A stretch of 64,000 bases of DNA. It comes from Capitulum mitella (Eukaryota; Arthropoda; Thecostraca; Pollicipedomorpha; Pollicipedidae). The notes under the pieces were generated by a model. It saw nothing but the letters and a program-made list of their open reading frames with translations. It was not told the DNA's origin and did not search any database. The stretch is from NCBI GenBank assembly GCA_030062745.1, contig CP099840.1:37513101-37577100 (forward strand). The letters run 5' to 3'. A program made the position numbers and the translations under genes. This document shows positions 11,000-25,267 of the stretch, in pieces (the first letter of the stretch is position 1; the number at the start of each line of letters is the position of its first letter).

Positions 11000-13900
11000 T
11001 CGGTGTGTTTTGTCACGAGAAAACCTGTTTTAACGCGCAAAGATGCGGTCGTGGATAAGAATAATTTTGTTGGCGGATTTAAACATCGCAGTTATCTTTT
11101 CCTTTGCTATGGGTCGTGATTTATGTTCCAGCACTTGAACTGGTGACTTTAATACTGAGCAACGCGCTTGAAACTAAGACTATATTAACAACCCTCCAGC
11201 TCCATGAAGCCATTGTCCGCTTTTAATGCACAGGTTATTTTAAACAGCCGTGAAAAACACATTAATGTCAGCGCAAATATGAAGCAGGTACACGCTACTC
11301 TTTTCTGTGTCTTCACAATGCATCCAGCCGTTGGCCCAATCCGAAGCCAGAATTTGTTCTACGTAGCTTTCTCGCAGTGCGACTTACTTGTCATGGACCT
11401 CTGCCGCCGCGACCCACCGACTCAGCACTGAGTGACCGCGCGGTGCTCTGCATAGCCCAAGGTCAGCTGCAGGTCACGTGGGGTCACATCCCATCCCTTT
11501 AGGCAATAGTCAGCTGACGGCAGAGGGAGTTAGTGTCTCTGTTGCCGCCGAGACTCTCGCACGTTCAATTTCCCAAATGTCCAGCTTTGTACACGGGATG
11601 CGTGTACCATGTCTTCGGACTTGCCAGGGTTTGCCAGGTGGGGCAGAATAGTTCCGCGCGTCTGCAGACGAAATGTTTTGCCTTGTCTAGCTCGAATACG
11701 CTGGAATGCGGTGTCAGGACGGAAACGAATTCATATGGGTTGCAGACGATAAAAAAATATTCCCTCATGTTCTTTGATCTAGGACAGTGGCTTTGCATTC
11801 CCTCGAGACCAAGAGTACGAAATAGCTGTACATCTGAACTAAGAATCGTGACGTCCCGTTCCCCAAAACGGCGGGGGATATTCGCCAAGCAGTCAAAATA
11901 AAGACCATTAAGTGTCTGAAGAGTGTGGGTCCTTTTGAGGACAATTCTCCACACAGCTTAAAACTTCCACCTGGCACACGGCATGGATGCTCTTGATCTG
12001 TCCCGTCCGCTCGCCCCCCCCCCCCAGGCCGGTTGAAGGGTACCGGGCCCGGCCTCTGCCAGGGCCGGTATTTGTGTTGGACCGGCCGTGGGTGAGGCGC
12101 GAGACAGACGGCCACCTGTTTGTCAACAGCGGAGACGGCGCGTGGTAACCTCATCGCCCCCACATCCACCGACGGCGCCACGTGTTCACGTCAGCACAGG
12201 CGAAGACGAGGTCAGCGTCAGCAAACATCTTCGAGTCCTTCGAGTTATTTCCTTCCACGCATTCCCACAGGGATTATGGTAAATGTTCCCTGGCCAAGAT
12301 GGCAGTTTGCCCCTCTCCCCTTCCCATGCCGTGCTTCCGCCATTGACACACCCATCTGCCAAGCACACAGTCCGAAAATGCCGTGAAATTTGTCGGGCCC
12401 CTCGACTGTCACATACTTCTTGGTTTTCGTATTTGTTCAGGGATAATTACTTGGTCCTTGAAGCATCCTTGTGGCGGCATTTAAGAGATAATGATGCTGT
12501 TATATGCACTGTCATCAACTTTATGTCTCCAAAATACATTAGGCAAGAAGCATGGGTATAACAAAGAATGACGGTTTGTCTGCACACGAGCCGGTCGTCA
12601 TTTACTGTCCGTGATACACCTTTATGCTTCAGTTATTGGTAATAGGGCGGTCCAGTTTACATGAAATGCCTTTACCGCTTACCGTGATGAATTGGTGCAA
12701 ACATCGTTAAAGGAAATGACGGATAAAAGATGTGCCGTACCAAATGTTCACATAGGGACCGTGCATTTAGCAAGGCTGGCTAGACTTGCAAGACTTGAGT
12801 ACATGCTAGCATAGCATGCAGTCTCACATGATGTCATACATACGTGGTATACGGGCAGCATATGGCCTAGTGACCTAATACATAGTGATGTAATCGAGGT
12901 ATGTATATTGCCTGACATGTTTTTCCTCCGCATCAAAAACAGGTTTTTTCTATGAAATAAATGAAGGGGCAATCTGGCAATACATGATATTCAAGATTCA
13001 CCATAACGGTTCAGAACGACTCCACAGAATCTGTGCCAGGATTCGGCTAGACGCACAGAGGCTCGTGGGAAGCAAAAGTATTAATAAGTGTCCAAGGATC
13101 GACAACGGTCTCGTCAGACGTGAAGCAGTCAGCCCATGGACTTAAAATGGTACTGGACATAAACGTTGGTTCCTACTCACCCTGTAGGAACAGGTCATTT
13201 CTTTAGACGGTCATGAATGCATTCCGTCCCGCGTCTCAGGTGTCCTAAACAACCTCATAAAGTCAGGACAGCGTACCGAGATTTCCGCACGATTCACAGG
13301 AAAGTCAGCTATGCATTTACACCGCTAGATGTCTCTGGCACTAGCTGAGACGCCTTTTTGGTAGATGTGATCGCTGGCTGCCGATTGTCATCGCGTGAAC
13401 AAAAAGAGAGCTAGCTTGTCGTGTTTGAAAGGCTGCTCGTTATAGCATGCAGCAAGATCACTCTTCAAAATCTCACTATTTCTGCACAATAAACTCTCTC
13501 TAAAAAAAGATAAAATCTCAATATGTCTGCACATGGTCAGATTGGTTGTCTGTAGACTGCTCGACGTTGCTATTTCAGGTCTCGTGTATGCCAGAATGGG
13601 CATTAAGCCCAATAAATCTGGGCTAAAGTCTTCGTTCTACACGACAGTAGTTCTGCCTTTCACCCATCTCAGCGAGGGATTGGTGGCTTATGCAGTGGAG
13701 TATCTGGAAATTGACGAAAGGAGGGCAAAAATTCACAAGGGAGCCAATTATTCATGGGCCTCATTACACATTAGGGGTGACATCTAAGAACCTCAGAAGT
13801 GCCCGGGCATATGTGCCTCAGTGGCACATTTTCAGATTTAAGACGTTCTCATATATCGGAGGCACCCTTCCATGCATCTGGACACCTTTTTCGAGCCTTT

Positions 13901-15290
13901 GGGCGCCTTTGTGCATCTCTCGGGCGTCCTTTTAGACTTAAAGGGTGCATAATTTACGGCTGGGCACTCTTTCAGGCTTTTAGGAGGGGGTTCCTCAAGT
14001 TTCCAGAGAAGCACTGGACAATGTTGTACCTGCATGAAGTGCTGTCGCCACCACATCGGGGAACACGATTGTTTTAATCATAACCAATAGGACGACTTCG
14101 GCGCCCGATTGGCTAGCAATTGTTATTTCCAGTAGGGGCACACAAGGTCCAGGATCATATAGCCCTTCCCTTAAAACGCCACTGGACCTTAGCTTCTTGA
14201 GAGCGGCGATATACTGCTTAAACATCCCGGCAGGGCAGTTTTCTTTGGCTAGCCGTCGAAGGTTTTGGCGATGGTGGTCGGCAAAAGGTCACGGAACCCA
14301 AACACCAGCATAATTTTTCATGCCGATTACCTTCCCAGATAAGCCGAGAATGACTGTAGGAGGCTAAAAGACCCTTTTCAACCGCAGCAGGTGGCCCATC
14401 CCGCACGAAAACGTTGTAGGTGGAAACAAAAAGGTAGCCAAAGAAATAAAAGTAATAACTCAATTGCACTTGACGCTTTCGAATACAGGATGCTGGTGAC
14501 ATTTTTATGGCTCATTGCCCGCGAATGATGGTTTGAGCCAGCGCTCTGTATCTGTTTATTCCGCGCAGTAGCAATTTGCTCAGTAACGCAAGCAGTGAGG
14601 CGTGAACAGAGCACTGCCAAGGATCTTACCTGAACTGATAACATCTGTTACAAAAACAAACAACAGTCGCTCTAGTAAGAAGACCTAGGCAATGCATTTT
14701 TGATAAGTTACTTCTGAAATTATATTAAGCCTACGAGCATATCAATACTAATTTAAGTAGATGCATTGGTGTGCCTTACAATCTTGTGCAATAGCAACAG
14801 CCGAAGTTATGGCCAGACGCATGTTGTAAACCCATGACGTCGGCATAATTTTGGTATTTTGCGGACGTGGGCAGGCGGGTAAAAAAATACTCAATATCCG
14901 GTCTTTCACTGATTACTGAAAGACCACGTGGATGTTGGATTTATAGCTAACAATCCACGTAATGGGCTAATATACCACGGTAAACGTTATCAAGTTTTAC
15001 ACTTCAAAACGGTTTTGTCAATGACCTCGTTGAGCAGATGCTTCATTTTAATTCCTCTCCAGCACCCCTCCTCTACCGTCGCTTTCAAAAATTTAAAAAT
15101 GCTGATGGACGAAATTGCAAATACTTTTGCATGCCTCTTGGTTAGGAGCCTCACTACCCGTCGATAATGGTGGAAACACTGGAAGCGATGTGTCTCTCTC
15201 CATCTTTTGTCATTAGTAATTCATGACAATAAGAGGCCTCCTAGCCCGTTAACAATGGCCGCGACTTCCCGTTTCTCAACACTTTTTCAG
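11000..15290. other. Intergenic region, no supported gene
   Basis: Between the first exon of the minus-strand mucin-like gene and the GC-rich block upstream of the coiled-coil gene. The promoter of the mucin-like gene should lie just right of 10936, but no TATA box is obvious. There is a C-run at 12016-12027 inside a GC-rich patch (about 12000-12200). From 13850 to 13980 there are imprecise short repeats of the type 'cctttgggcgccttt'. I found no exon chain. Confidence 0.4.
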
Positions 15291-15539
15291 ATATCTGTCA
15301 GATGTCAGAATGGCCGGGGAGGGCATTCTTCCCGCCAGTGGTAGTGCCTGCTCGCCGTCTGTTCAATATGGCGGCGGGGAGGCCTCCCAATCTGTCAGCA
15401 GTGATCGCTCCCACCCCGCCTCTCCTCCGTCTATCGGATATTACAGCGGCGAGACCATTCTGCCTGTCAGTGATGGTCCTGCCCTCTGCCCTGCCTGTTT
15501 GCAATGGCTGCTCCTCCCCGCGTCCCCGTCGCCCGTTCA

Positions 15540-16021
15540 TGACGGCGCCGGGAGGCTTCCCTGCCTGTCAGCGGCGGGCGCCCGGCGCCGTCTGTGCGGC
15601 GCGGCGCCGGGAGGCTTCCCTGCCTGTCAGCGGCGGGCGCCCGGCGCCGTCTGTCCTGTGCGGCGCCGGGAGGCCTCCCCGCCCGGCGGCGGCCGCCCCC
15701 TGCCCGGCGGCGGCCGCGCCGCTGGCGTGTTGATCCATCTGCCGAGGCGCGTCGAGCGCGGCCGACCGACGCCGTGTTTATTCGCTCGCCGCGCCGCCAG
15801 TGCTGTCGAACGCGGCCCGGCGTCGGCATCGACGCCCGCCGACGCCGATCGTCGATCCTGCGGCGGGCACGACGTGGCCGGCCGCCGGGGAGTCGGCGAG
15901 CCGCCGCCGCCGCCGGAGAGGTGCGTGGGCGGCGCTGCGTGAGAGGTGGAGTGTTGGGCGTGGCTCGTCTAGCAGCCGGACGACGCTAGCGATCCGTGAA
16001 GCTGCTGAAAGCGCAGCTGGG
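15540..16021 (+). promoter_or_regulatory. CpG-rich block, candidate promoter and noncoding first exon of the coiled-coil gene
   Basis: Strongly GC- and CpG-rich sequence ending in a good donor, gcagctggg|gtgagt, at 16022. The next splice-consistent plus-strand exon begins at 19165 (ctgctttcag|aag) and contains the Kozak-like start gccgccATGg at 19329. A noncoding first exon here joined to 19165 would be a normal arrangement. The block itself contains a local direct duplication (15545-15680). No TATA box is visible. This is inference from position, composition and one donor. Confidence 0.35.
15545..15680. repeat. GC-rich direct duplication of about 60 bp
   Basis: Two copies of gccgggaggcttccctgcct with the following cagcggcgggcgcccggc segment, and a third partial copy (gcgccgggaggcctcc) at 15662. 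Overlapping open frames here are composition artefacts. Confidence 0.85.
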
Positions 16022-16059
16022 GTGAGTTCACGATCCGTCAAACGCTTCGGACGTGGTGG

Positions 16060-17560
16060 TCGCCGTGAACGGACTATGCTTGTTTCGTGAACACTTTAGA
16101 ATGACATTCTTTTAGATAGATATGGCGTTCACAACCAATAAGAAACTCATGAGTGATAGTTTCGTCCTTTAAAAATGTTTTGTCGGTGTTGCACAAATCG
16201 CATGCTGATGAACTAGGGCGGAACTGTGCATGAAAAGGTATGGCTGCATGCTTTCTTTGGCAACTGTCAAATGTCTTTGATCTAATTACTAAACTTCGTT
16301 CTTCAGCGCTATCACGGTATCACCTTCCGCAGAGGCCCTCGGCCAAAATTTGACTGAAGCGAATCGGCGTTTATAAACATCAAGAGATTGCATAACATCG
16401 CGATGTACTCGAGGCATAGCTACCCCGCCAGGTGAGCTTTGCCAATTCATTCCATTCTTATTACGCAGCAATATACGCCTTTGTCAGTATTAAGTTGATC
16501 GTTAAGCGCAGGACTGGTAAAACAACAACAAACCGATATATGCTCAAGTAATTTTGATTTAAACTGTGGTGTAGTACTCCGCTGCAACCGCTCTCTTTAC
16601 TGTACTCTTTACTCTCTTCACGATCTCTCTCAGCTCCTTAGACAACGCATGTTTTCGTTTTGCAATAATACTGGGTAATCTCCGCCACCAATGCGGACGC
16701 CCTAGGTGCACCCGACACCACTACGAACTCGCATGACGCTTACGCGTACCGGCGATGTTCGTTCGCATAACAAGCGCAGAGGGCCGTGACACTGACGACA
16801 TACTTCCGTCCCTAATGCCATGGCCGCCTGCCACGTTGAACCACCATCGCGTTTCCATGCCAGCAACCATCTGAGAGCGGCGTCATCAGAATTTCGTGTG
16901 CCAGCGACGGGTCACCCTTCCTGCCAGCAAGGCCTGGCTCGTTATCCGCGTCCCTGAGGTGCTTCAGCTCCGTCAGCCCTACCTCCCGGCCGCCTGCCTT
17001 TCACGACGCTAGCGGTTTGCTGCCTCGCCCGGTCCAGTGAACTCCTCTGGCCGTTCCTGCCTGGCCTGCTGAGCTGCCGGCCCCCGGGACGGTCTCAGGC
17101 AGCTGGCTGAGGGCCAGAGGGATCCGACGGCCGGCCGGTCGGCCCTGGCGCGCAGTATTTTTAACCCCCTCCTTACATCAGGTGGTGGCAATGCCCGATC
17201 CGTCCTGCAGGCTTCAGCGCACGTTCCGGGCTACCCGGCGCCGAGTCGGACAGTTTTTGGAGATGTGCCGATTAAGCCTGAGTGTAGAGTGTGCCACAGG
17301 TGGCTGGCCCGTGGCGCTGCGATCATAGTGCGTCCCCTGAGTTTCCTGCACTCATCCTGAAAAGACCTGTTACCTGACGACGAGTTCTGCACCTGGCCGA
17401 AGAGTGCCCGGCAGCACTTGAACCCAGCACCCGAACCCAGTACCCCTTAACCTACCACGAGTTCCCTGTACTTCGGCACTGGGAGTCAAGTAACCGTTCG
17501 AAGGTTCCTTCTACCTTGTGATGAGTAGGATACTCCTTGGAGATGGCGCCATGTATTCGG
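16060..17560. other. Probable intron, no supported exon
   Basis: No coding signal is seen. If the CpG block at 15540-16021 is the first exon of the coiled-coil gene, this is part of its first intron. A GC-rich patch lies at 16980-17170. Confidence 0.3.
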
Positions 17561-17572
17561 CTCAACAGAAGA

Positions 17573-18705
17573 CTTGTAATGGGCCCGATGAGTGTCCTGT
17601 ACACGGCCCGATGAGTGTCTTATACACGGCCCGATGAATGTTTTATACACGGCCCGATGAATATCATATACGCAGCCCGATGAATGCCTTATACAAGGCC
17701 CGATGAGTGTCATATACGCAGCCCGATGAATGCCTTATACACGGCCCGATGAGTATCCTATACACGGCCCGATGAGTGTCATATACGCGGCCCGATGAAT
17801 GCCTTATACACGGCCCGATGAGTGTCCTGTACACGGCAAGATGAGTGTCCTATACATATCCCGGTGAGTGTCCTCTACACGGTCCGATAAATGCCTGATA
17901 TACCCTGATGCCCAATGAGTGTCCTGTACACGGCAAGATGAGTGTCCTATACATAGCCCAGTGAGTGTCCTCTATACGGCCCGATGAGTGTCCTACACAT
18001 GATTCGATGGGCGTCTTCTACATAATCCGATGAATGTCCTATACACGACCCGATGGGTGTCCTGTACACCGCCAGACGAATGTCCTATACACGGCCGGAT
18101 GAGTGTCCTGTGCATGATTCGATGGGCGTCCTGTACATAATCCGATGAATGTCCTACACACAGCCCGATGAGTGTCCTGTGTATGATCCGATGAGTGTCC
18201 TGTACACGGTCCGATGAGTGTCCTGTGTATGATCCGATGAGTGTCCTCTACACGGCCCGATGAGTGTCCTACACATGATTCGATGGGCGTCTTCTACATA
18301 ATCCGATGAATGTCCTATACACGACTCGATGGGTGTCCTATACACCGCCAGACGAATGTCCTACACACAGCCCGATGAGTGTCCTGTGTGTGATCCGATG
18401 AGTGTCCTGTACACGGTCCAATGAGTGTCCTGTGTATGATCCGATGAGTGCCCTGTACACGGTCCGATGAGTGTCTTGTGCGTGATCCGATGAGTGTCCT
18501 GTACACGGTCCGATGAGTGTCTTGTGCGTGATCCGATGAGTGCCCTGTACACGGTCCGATGAGTGTCTTGTGCGTGATCCGATGAGTGTCCTGTACACGG
18601 TCCGATGAGTGTCCTGTGTATGATCCGATGAGTGCCCTGTACACGGTCCGAGGAGTGCCCTGTGTATCATCCGATGAGTGTCCTGTACACGGTCCGATGA
18701 GTGCG
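17573..18705. repeat. 23-bp minisatellite array with 46-bp dimer structure
   Basis: About 49 tandem copies of a 23-bp unit, consensus cccgatgagtgtcctgtacacgg. In the right half two variants alternate: one with gtacacggtcc and one with gtgtatgatcc or gtgcgtgatcc, giving a 46-bp higher-order dimer. The dimers from 18470 to 18600 are almost identical. The long minus-strand open frames over it (for example 18315-18908) are shadows. It probably lies in intron 1 of the coiled-coil gene, about 460 bp before its first coding exon. Confidence 0.92.
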
Positions 18706-19328
18706 CTGTTCCCGGTAGCTGCCGCAGGAGGACCGGGTTCAGCCTCGACCCGCGCCTGTCGCGCTCCGAACACGATCTCCGCATCGTCGGGATCGACACC
18801 CGACAGCCCTCCGACGGGACAGGAGGGTAACTGGCACGACCAGGCGGCCGCCTCAGGTCCCGTCGCCGCCAGAGACCACAGTGCGTGGCGGCTTGTCTTT
18901 AACTGCACGACGTTTCAAACGTCAGTGAAGTTCTGAGGAACGAAGGCTGCTGTTAGCTGGCTGAACAGAGCTTAAAGTCGTAGCAGACTAATTTCACGTT
19001 GAGCTTGCAAAATACTTTGCTTTGGGCATGATGTACTGGAACTGAGCTGTACAGCACTGAGGTTTTCTTATTCCAAAACAGTTTCCTAAACATCGAGATT
19101 TGAGGACAGAGACTAATAATGATTGCGTGATATGTGTCATGCTGTAATTGTTTACTGCTTTCAGAAGATTTATCCAAAAGCAAAAACGGTGAAAGCGAGG
19201 AGACGTGTTCAACTGAAATCACTAGCAAGGGAAGACTACCAGGAGCAGGACTACCATCTACAAGCCTCTCTCGGGCATTGCCATCTTCACCAAGGCTCTC
19301 AGGATCTCTCAAGCTGCGTCGCGCCGCC

Positions 19329-22300
19329 ATGGAATCTTCCAAGTCACCGGAGGGCTCTAATTCCTCTTCAGCTTCATCTTCATCACCGACATCCGTTAGA
19401 CCTCGAGCGAGGATGAGTGTGCGCGAGGTCAGGTCAGACGAGGCTGGCGGCGAAGAGACGAGCGCCGACGTCGCCTTCATGATCAAGCTGAAGAGCGCCA
19501 GGCCCCGCGGTGAGGAGGGTGATGACGTCAGCACGTTGGCACCGTCGGAGTACTCGGTGTCAACGGAAGCAAGTAGCGGTACAGACACGGACACCACATT
19601 GGTGGACGAGAGGAACCAGGAGCTGGAAAAGCGCATTGCCTCACTGGACAGGAAGGTCGAACTTTATCGGAGGAAAATCGATAGGCTAGAAAAACAAAAT
19701 AGGGATTTATTAGAAAAGCAAGTGTCTCCTTCGGCAACGTCTGATTGTGATACGGACAAACTGCATCTGCAACAAAGGATTCAAACGCTGTCTTCCGAAA
19801 ACCAGGATTTGATTGATGAGAAAAGCAGTCTAGAGCTGCAGGTTGCAGAGCTGAGCAAGGAAACACAGAAGAAGTCTGCTCGTGTGAATGTCGAACGCAT
19901 GGTTACTGATCTACGCATGCGACTCTCAAAGGCGGAGTCGCTAGTTGAGGACTTACAGGAGGAGAACGACGAACTGAAGCAAGAAGTAAAAGAAATGGAG
20001 GAAGAGATGAGAGAAATACAGGACAGTTTTTGTGAAGATCAGGTTGAAGAATATCACGACATGAAAAAACAGTTGGAACAGGCAAACAAAAACAGCCGAA
20101 TCATCCAGTTTAAACTCCGGAAAGCAGAAAGGTCCATTGAAGGGCTGCAGAAAGAAAAAGCTTCGCTGGAAACCCAGCTAAAACACTACCAAGACATAGG
20201 TGGAGCAGACTCGGCAGAAGTTGAGAAACTGCGAATGGAGCTGAAACGGTCGGAGGAGGTCTCTCTCAAACTCGGCGAAGAAGTTGAGATGTTGCGGAAG
20301 CAGAGTAATGCCTCAGACGTCAAGGCACCAGTGCGTCGGCAGGTAAAACATAACTAGTTTCTACAATTAAATGTACCCTTGAAATCTGTTTTCCAATAAT
20401 GTCATACGCTTAATGAAATTAACCTTAAAAATAAAGCAATTATGTTCGAAGAAGGAATGCAAAGTAGCTTTTGCAAATGTGAAATTTTGAATAGACGCTA
20501 CAATGCTTCTTTAGCTTCATAACAGTTCCTTATTCTTCCAGTCACAAGAGAATTTGTCAACAGCCTGTCACAAACGTGTTACTGATGGCTTTTTTACTAC
20601 GAGTTTAGCGCTTCTGCTGAAGCATGAGCAAAGCGTTCATAAGAACCCCATAAGAGAAGAATAGATAAGATTAGTAGAAATGTGTTTGTCTTGCATGGCC
20701 GAGCTCACAGCATGCGTCCGTGGCATGTCCTTTCTAGTCGTCGGCAAGCGACGAAAACCAGCTGTTGCGGAACCTGCAGGACACCATGGAGAGGGAGGCG
20801 GACCTGAAAGAGCAGCTGCGATTCGCCGAGGAGGAGTCCTCCGAACTGCGGAAGAAGCTGGTGCGCGTGGAGGAGGAGAACGAAAACCTCACCGAGCAGC
20901 TGAAGAAGATGGCGAACAAATGTGAGTCTCCTGTTCGAGCTGTTGCGGAAATCTTATTGCTTCATTTATATCAGAATAGACGTGAAGATTGTCCAGTCCA
21001 GTACAAACGTCTTTCTTTCTCCCCCTCTCTCTCTCTTTTCTCTTTCTCATTCTCTGTTCATGTATATACAGGACAACTGAAACATGCAGCTGAACTGCTG
21101 CCTTTATGAGGCATATTACTACTTCGGAACTTTGAAGAAAGGAAGTAGCAGCTAGAGTCATTTAGATGGCTTGCGACCCTTGATGGCTTCCATGTAAAGC
21201 AAAATAAAGGAATGAAAACAATCTTGGAAAGTTTACCATCAACTGATTGTCCTCCACAGTCAGGCGTCAAAAGTCACAGGACAAAGGAGGGGCAGGAAGC
21301 CGAGACGAAGGAATCGCAGAAGACATGGACGAACCCTCTCCTCAAGAGCTCAAAATTCAGCTGGAACTCAATGAAACGGTTAGAGAACATTTATTTATTG
21401 GTCGTGACTGTCTGCACAGATGTAGTGCCAACAAGCCGATTAACGTGTGGAGTAATTCTGAGGAAATGACCCAAATAATGGACATCGCATGAGAAATCTA
21501 AAATAGTCGGCAATGACTCAAACTGTTGTCTTTCACAAAAGGAGACGTCCTCGCTCCGGAGAAAGGTGGAAAATGTGGAGAAAGAAAACGAGATGCTGCA
21601 GCGGCAAATACGTGAACTCCAAAAGAAATCAGCGTCTCCTAGTTCCGGCGAAACAATCCAGGAATTCAAGATCAAAGACCCGAACGCCTATTACGAACAG
21701 AAAATCAAGTAAGTGTAAGCTGTACATAAAGATCTTGATTATGTAGTGTATCGGTACAGAATGGAATTGCCATATATTTTGTTTCACAGTTTTGCTCTCA
21801 TCCTTTTACTAACATTGACAATGTCTCAAAATTATCCAAATGCTGTACGGTTGCAATAGCGCGACATGTGCGCATTGTGCTGAATTTAACATTTCATTCG
21901 TGTGGGTGCCCTTTTACGCACTTACAGACATCATGCTCATTAGTCTGGACCATTCCCCTCTCTCAGTGTCCTTGAAGAGGAATTGAATCAGGTTCGCAAA
22001 AAGTTGATAGACAGAGAGCGGGAAAAAGAATCCCTTAAGAGGGAGCTGGACACGCGCAACAAGAACGAAAGCAAACCTGCTTTTTCCCGGACCAGGCAAG
22101 TCAATACAAATATAAATGAGATATCTGTGAAGATCGGCACCAAATAAGCCTACGAATTACTGGATTACTGTAAACGATGAAGTAATATAATTAATACAAT
22201 ATAATATAAGTATATATGAATAACGTAACAGGGACATGGAAAGGCTGAGCTGTAGAGAATGAATGAGTGTTGTGTTATTCGGGCTGTTTCACCGTCCAGT

Positions 22301-25220
22301 TTCCGACATATGCCTGATGAGCTTCCTCTCCCAGGTCCCTGGAGCTGTCCGAACCTAGCAGTCTGAGTCGTAAGCCATTGGTGCAGTCGCCCGAGAGGGA
22401 GTCGAAGGTTGGTCGTTTGAATGCGACGGACAGCAGGGCTTGTCTGTTTTGCGTCTGTGAAGCGAATATTTCGAATCATTGTCGTTCCTTGAACAAAGGT
22501 ATTAGGATTTTGGATTATCTCCTATGATCTGTCAACGTTATGTTAATATCGTTTGTCGTTTGCAGACTGATCAATTTTATTTTGCCTAGAAAAACTTGTG
22601 TGAAGTCTTTACGAGCTTGCATCTGGAACGCCTGGCTCAGAACTTTACCCTTTTTCTCCATCAGAGTTTTGAACAATCGAAAGCAAAGCAGTTTGGAAGT
22701 CAAGAAACCAAACCCTCTGGTCGAAATAACCTGGATCATGGCAAGAAGCGTATAGATGCGGAAAATGACCAATTGCTGAAAACAATCCAAGGTTAGTGAA
22801 TCTGCAGCATCGCTGCAGTCATAAGAATTTAACCCTAAATCTCGTTTGCCATTAATCTTAATGCAGAGTTAACTATAGCTGTGGTTAGAATTCTACAGCC
22901 GTAATTTGGAAGGTGACAGTCGTCTCAGCTCAGTTTGTGGACATAACCTAAAGCCTCACGCGGTTATGTTTACAGGGCTGCGGGAGGAGCTTGCCCGTCA
23001 GAAACAAGAGTACGAAGATCTCTCCAGAAAACATGAGCTTCTTGAAGAGGATTACGTTGTTTGCAAAGCGCAACTGGCCATGGAGAAAGAACAACTCGAA
23101 GGGTACGTGCATATGAGGTTTTAATCGACACATGCCTTTAAAGTGTGGGATATCCGGGCCCTAAAAAAGCAATGACGATGCTGAAGTGCATTTAGGGTAA
23201 AATATATGTAATGTGAATTTTCTACATCCGGTATATACCAGTGTATGACTTTAGAATTCCACGCGTCATCGAGGAAATATCTCATGAAGCCAAGGCAACC
23301 GTCGATAGGGTAGGGTGTAGAACGGATCGATGTTAGGTATAAAACAGTTCTCGAGTTGGGTCCAGTCGGGTGGCGGGGCCAGAGTCTGGAAAAAATATCA
23401 CTGCTTAGTCTATAACTTGGTTCCAGAGTTCTGTCTAGTTCTGATCCCAAAACACCATATTAAAGCATTCGGGTGAAAGTTAAATAAAAATATGTCATAC
23501 TGCCCGTTATTTCATAGTATTCAAGCTGCGTGTGGTCCCGTGTAATCATCCTTTGCATTCCTCCCAGAGAGTTCACTGTCTTGAAACACGAGTACGACAC
23601 CGCTCAGAGCGAGCTGAAGACCCTGCGGGAGACGTACAACACCAAACAGGACCAGTGGGTCAAGGAGAAACTCTCCATGGAGGAGAAGGTGAGAGTGTGC
23701 TGACGCTCTGTCTGTGGCGTTCTCTATCTGCGTCAACGACTTAATGTGATTTCCCGAGGCGGAGTCAACATGTCTGTGTTGTCATCGCGCAGAGGTGCAA
23801 TGCTGTTTCTGTTACTTGCTTTCCTTCGTCACTGCTTATTCTCTGCTTCACGGTAGGCTAAATTACATGAATAAGAACTTGCCCTCCATGACCTACCTTG
23901 GCATCGCAGCCGATTATACTGTCATGCGTCTCTGCCTCAATCCAGAGTAACAAACAGTTCCGAACATCAGCAGCAACTTCATATTCAGAGCGATTTGAAA
24001 AGAGTTCCCAAGCATCGCATTTTGTGCGAAATGGCGATGTTTAGAAATCTGGCTCCCGACGAGCACGGACCTAATCGTATGCTTCAGGTGCGAGAGTCTG
24101 AGAGGCGATGGGGACGAGCTGAGGAGATCTCCTGGAAACTGGAAAAGACCCGGCTTCAGGACAAACTCCGAACTAAGACGGAAGAACTCGAGAGGCTGGA
24201 GAAGGCACAGCTGTCGCACAAAAAGGAGATCAGGGACATCAGAAAGGAGGTGAGCAGAATTGCCTAAACTGTCAGTGACAGGACACAGAAACCTGCAAGT
24301 TTCAGGAGAAGGCAGTCTTCGATCAACTTTCGCATGCTATCCTTGAATGGATTTTCTTGACTGCATGGACGTTGAAAAATGATTGTAATTGTACTCCATC
24401 AAGGCAGCGTCCGAAAATCCGTGTTGCTGGAATGCTATCAAAGAAAAGATATGTGGTTCGAGGTTTCTAAACAGTGGATTATACTGCAATCATTTTTCCA
24501 CGTTTTAATCACAATTTACGTTCCATGCTGCAACAGGTGGGACACTTGGTGTTAAGAGAGTCTCTGTCCAGTAATTGTGCTGCGAATGTATTATTCTACT
24601 GCAGTGCCTCGGGCAGTCCGAGTCCCCACTCAGAGCGCAGCACCCCATGGTGGTCCTCCCGACAATCAGAGGTCCAGCTCAGCCCACAGCGTCCCACGCT
24701 GGGAGCTTCCGTGCCCGACACGGCCCGGAACTTCCCACCAAGGCCTGGCGAGCGGGGCCAGCCTCTGTTTGTTTACCTTGTCCAGCGGCGCGTGTTGATT
24801 CCACGCAGCCAACAGGCCCGGACGTGACTCAGCCCCGCTGGCACCGCCGAGCCTTCCCAGTGAGGCACTCAGGGCACTCGAGACCCAGCCACTCGGGCTG
24901 CTGGCACTCAAGACTGCAGGGACTCGTGGCTGCTGCCCTTGAGACCGCCAGTACTTGGACCGCAGGCACTCGGGCTGCAGGCACTCGCGGCTGCAGGCGC
25001 TCTGAACTGCAGGCCCCGGGGCTGCTGGCACTGGAGCCGCCGCCACACGGTGGACCCGTCACTTGTGAGACATCTCACTCGTGAACACGAGAGGATGTAT
25101 GACCTCTGACGGGCGAGAACGCGGGCATCGAGCATGGTCACACCCGCCGTGGCCGCCGACATTGAAAATGTTCGCGCTGGACGTTAAGATTTGAAAAATA
25201 CATACGTTATGAATAAAGAT

Positions 25221-25267
<47 letters not shown>

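Noticed and set aside
15302..16090. Several overlapping GC-rich open frames up to 210 codons
   Set aside because: High GC removes stops in all frames; amino-acid composition is Arg/Ala/Pro noise and frames contradict one another.
18154..18908. Minus-strand frames with TGHSSDHTQDTHRT repeats
   Set aside because: A product of the 23-bp minisatellite; all three frames give the same peptide family.
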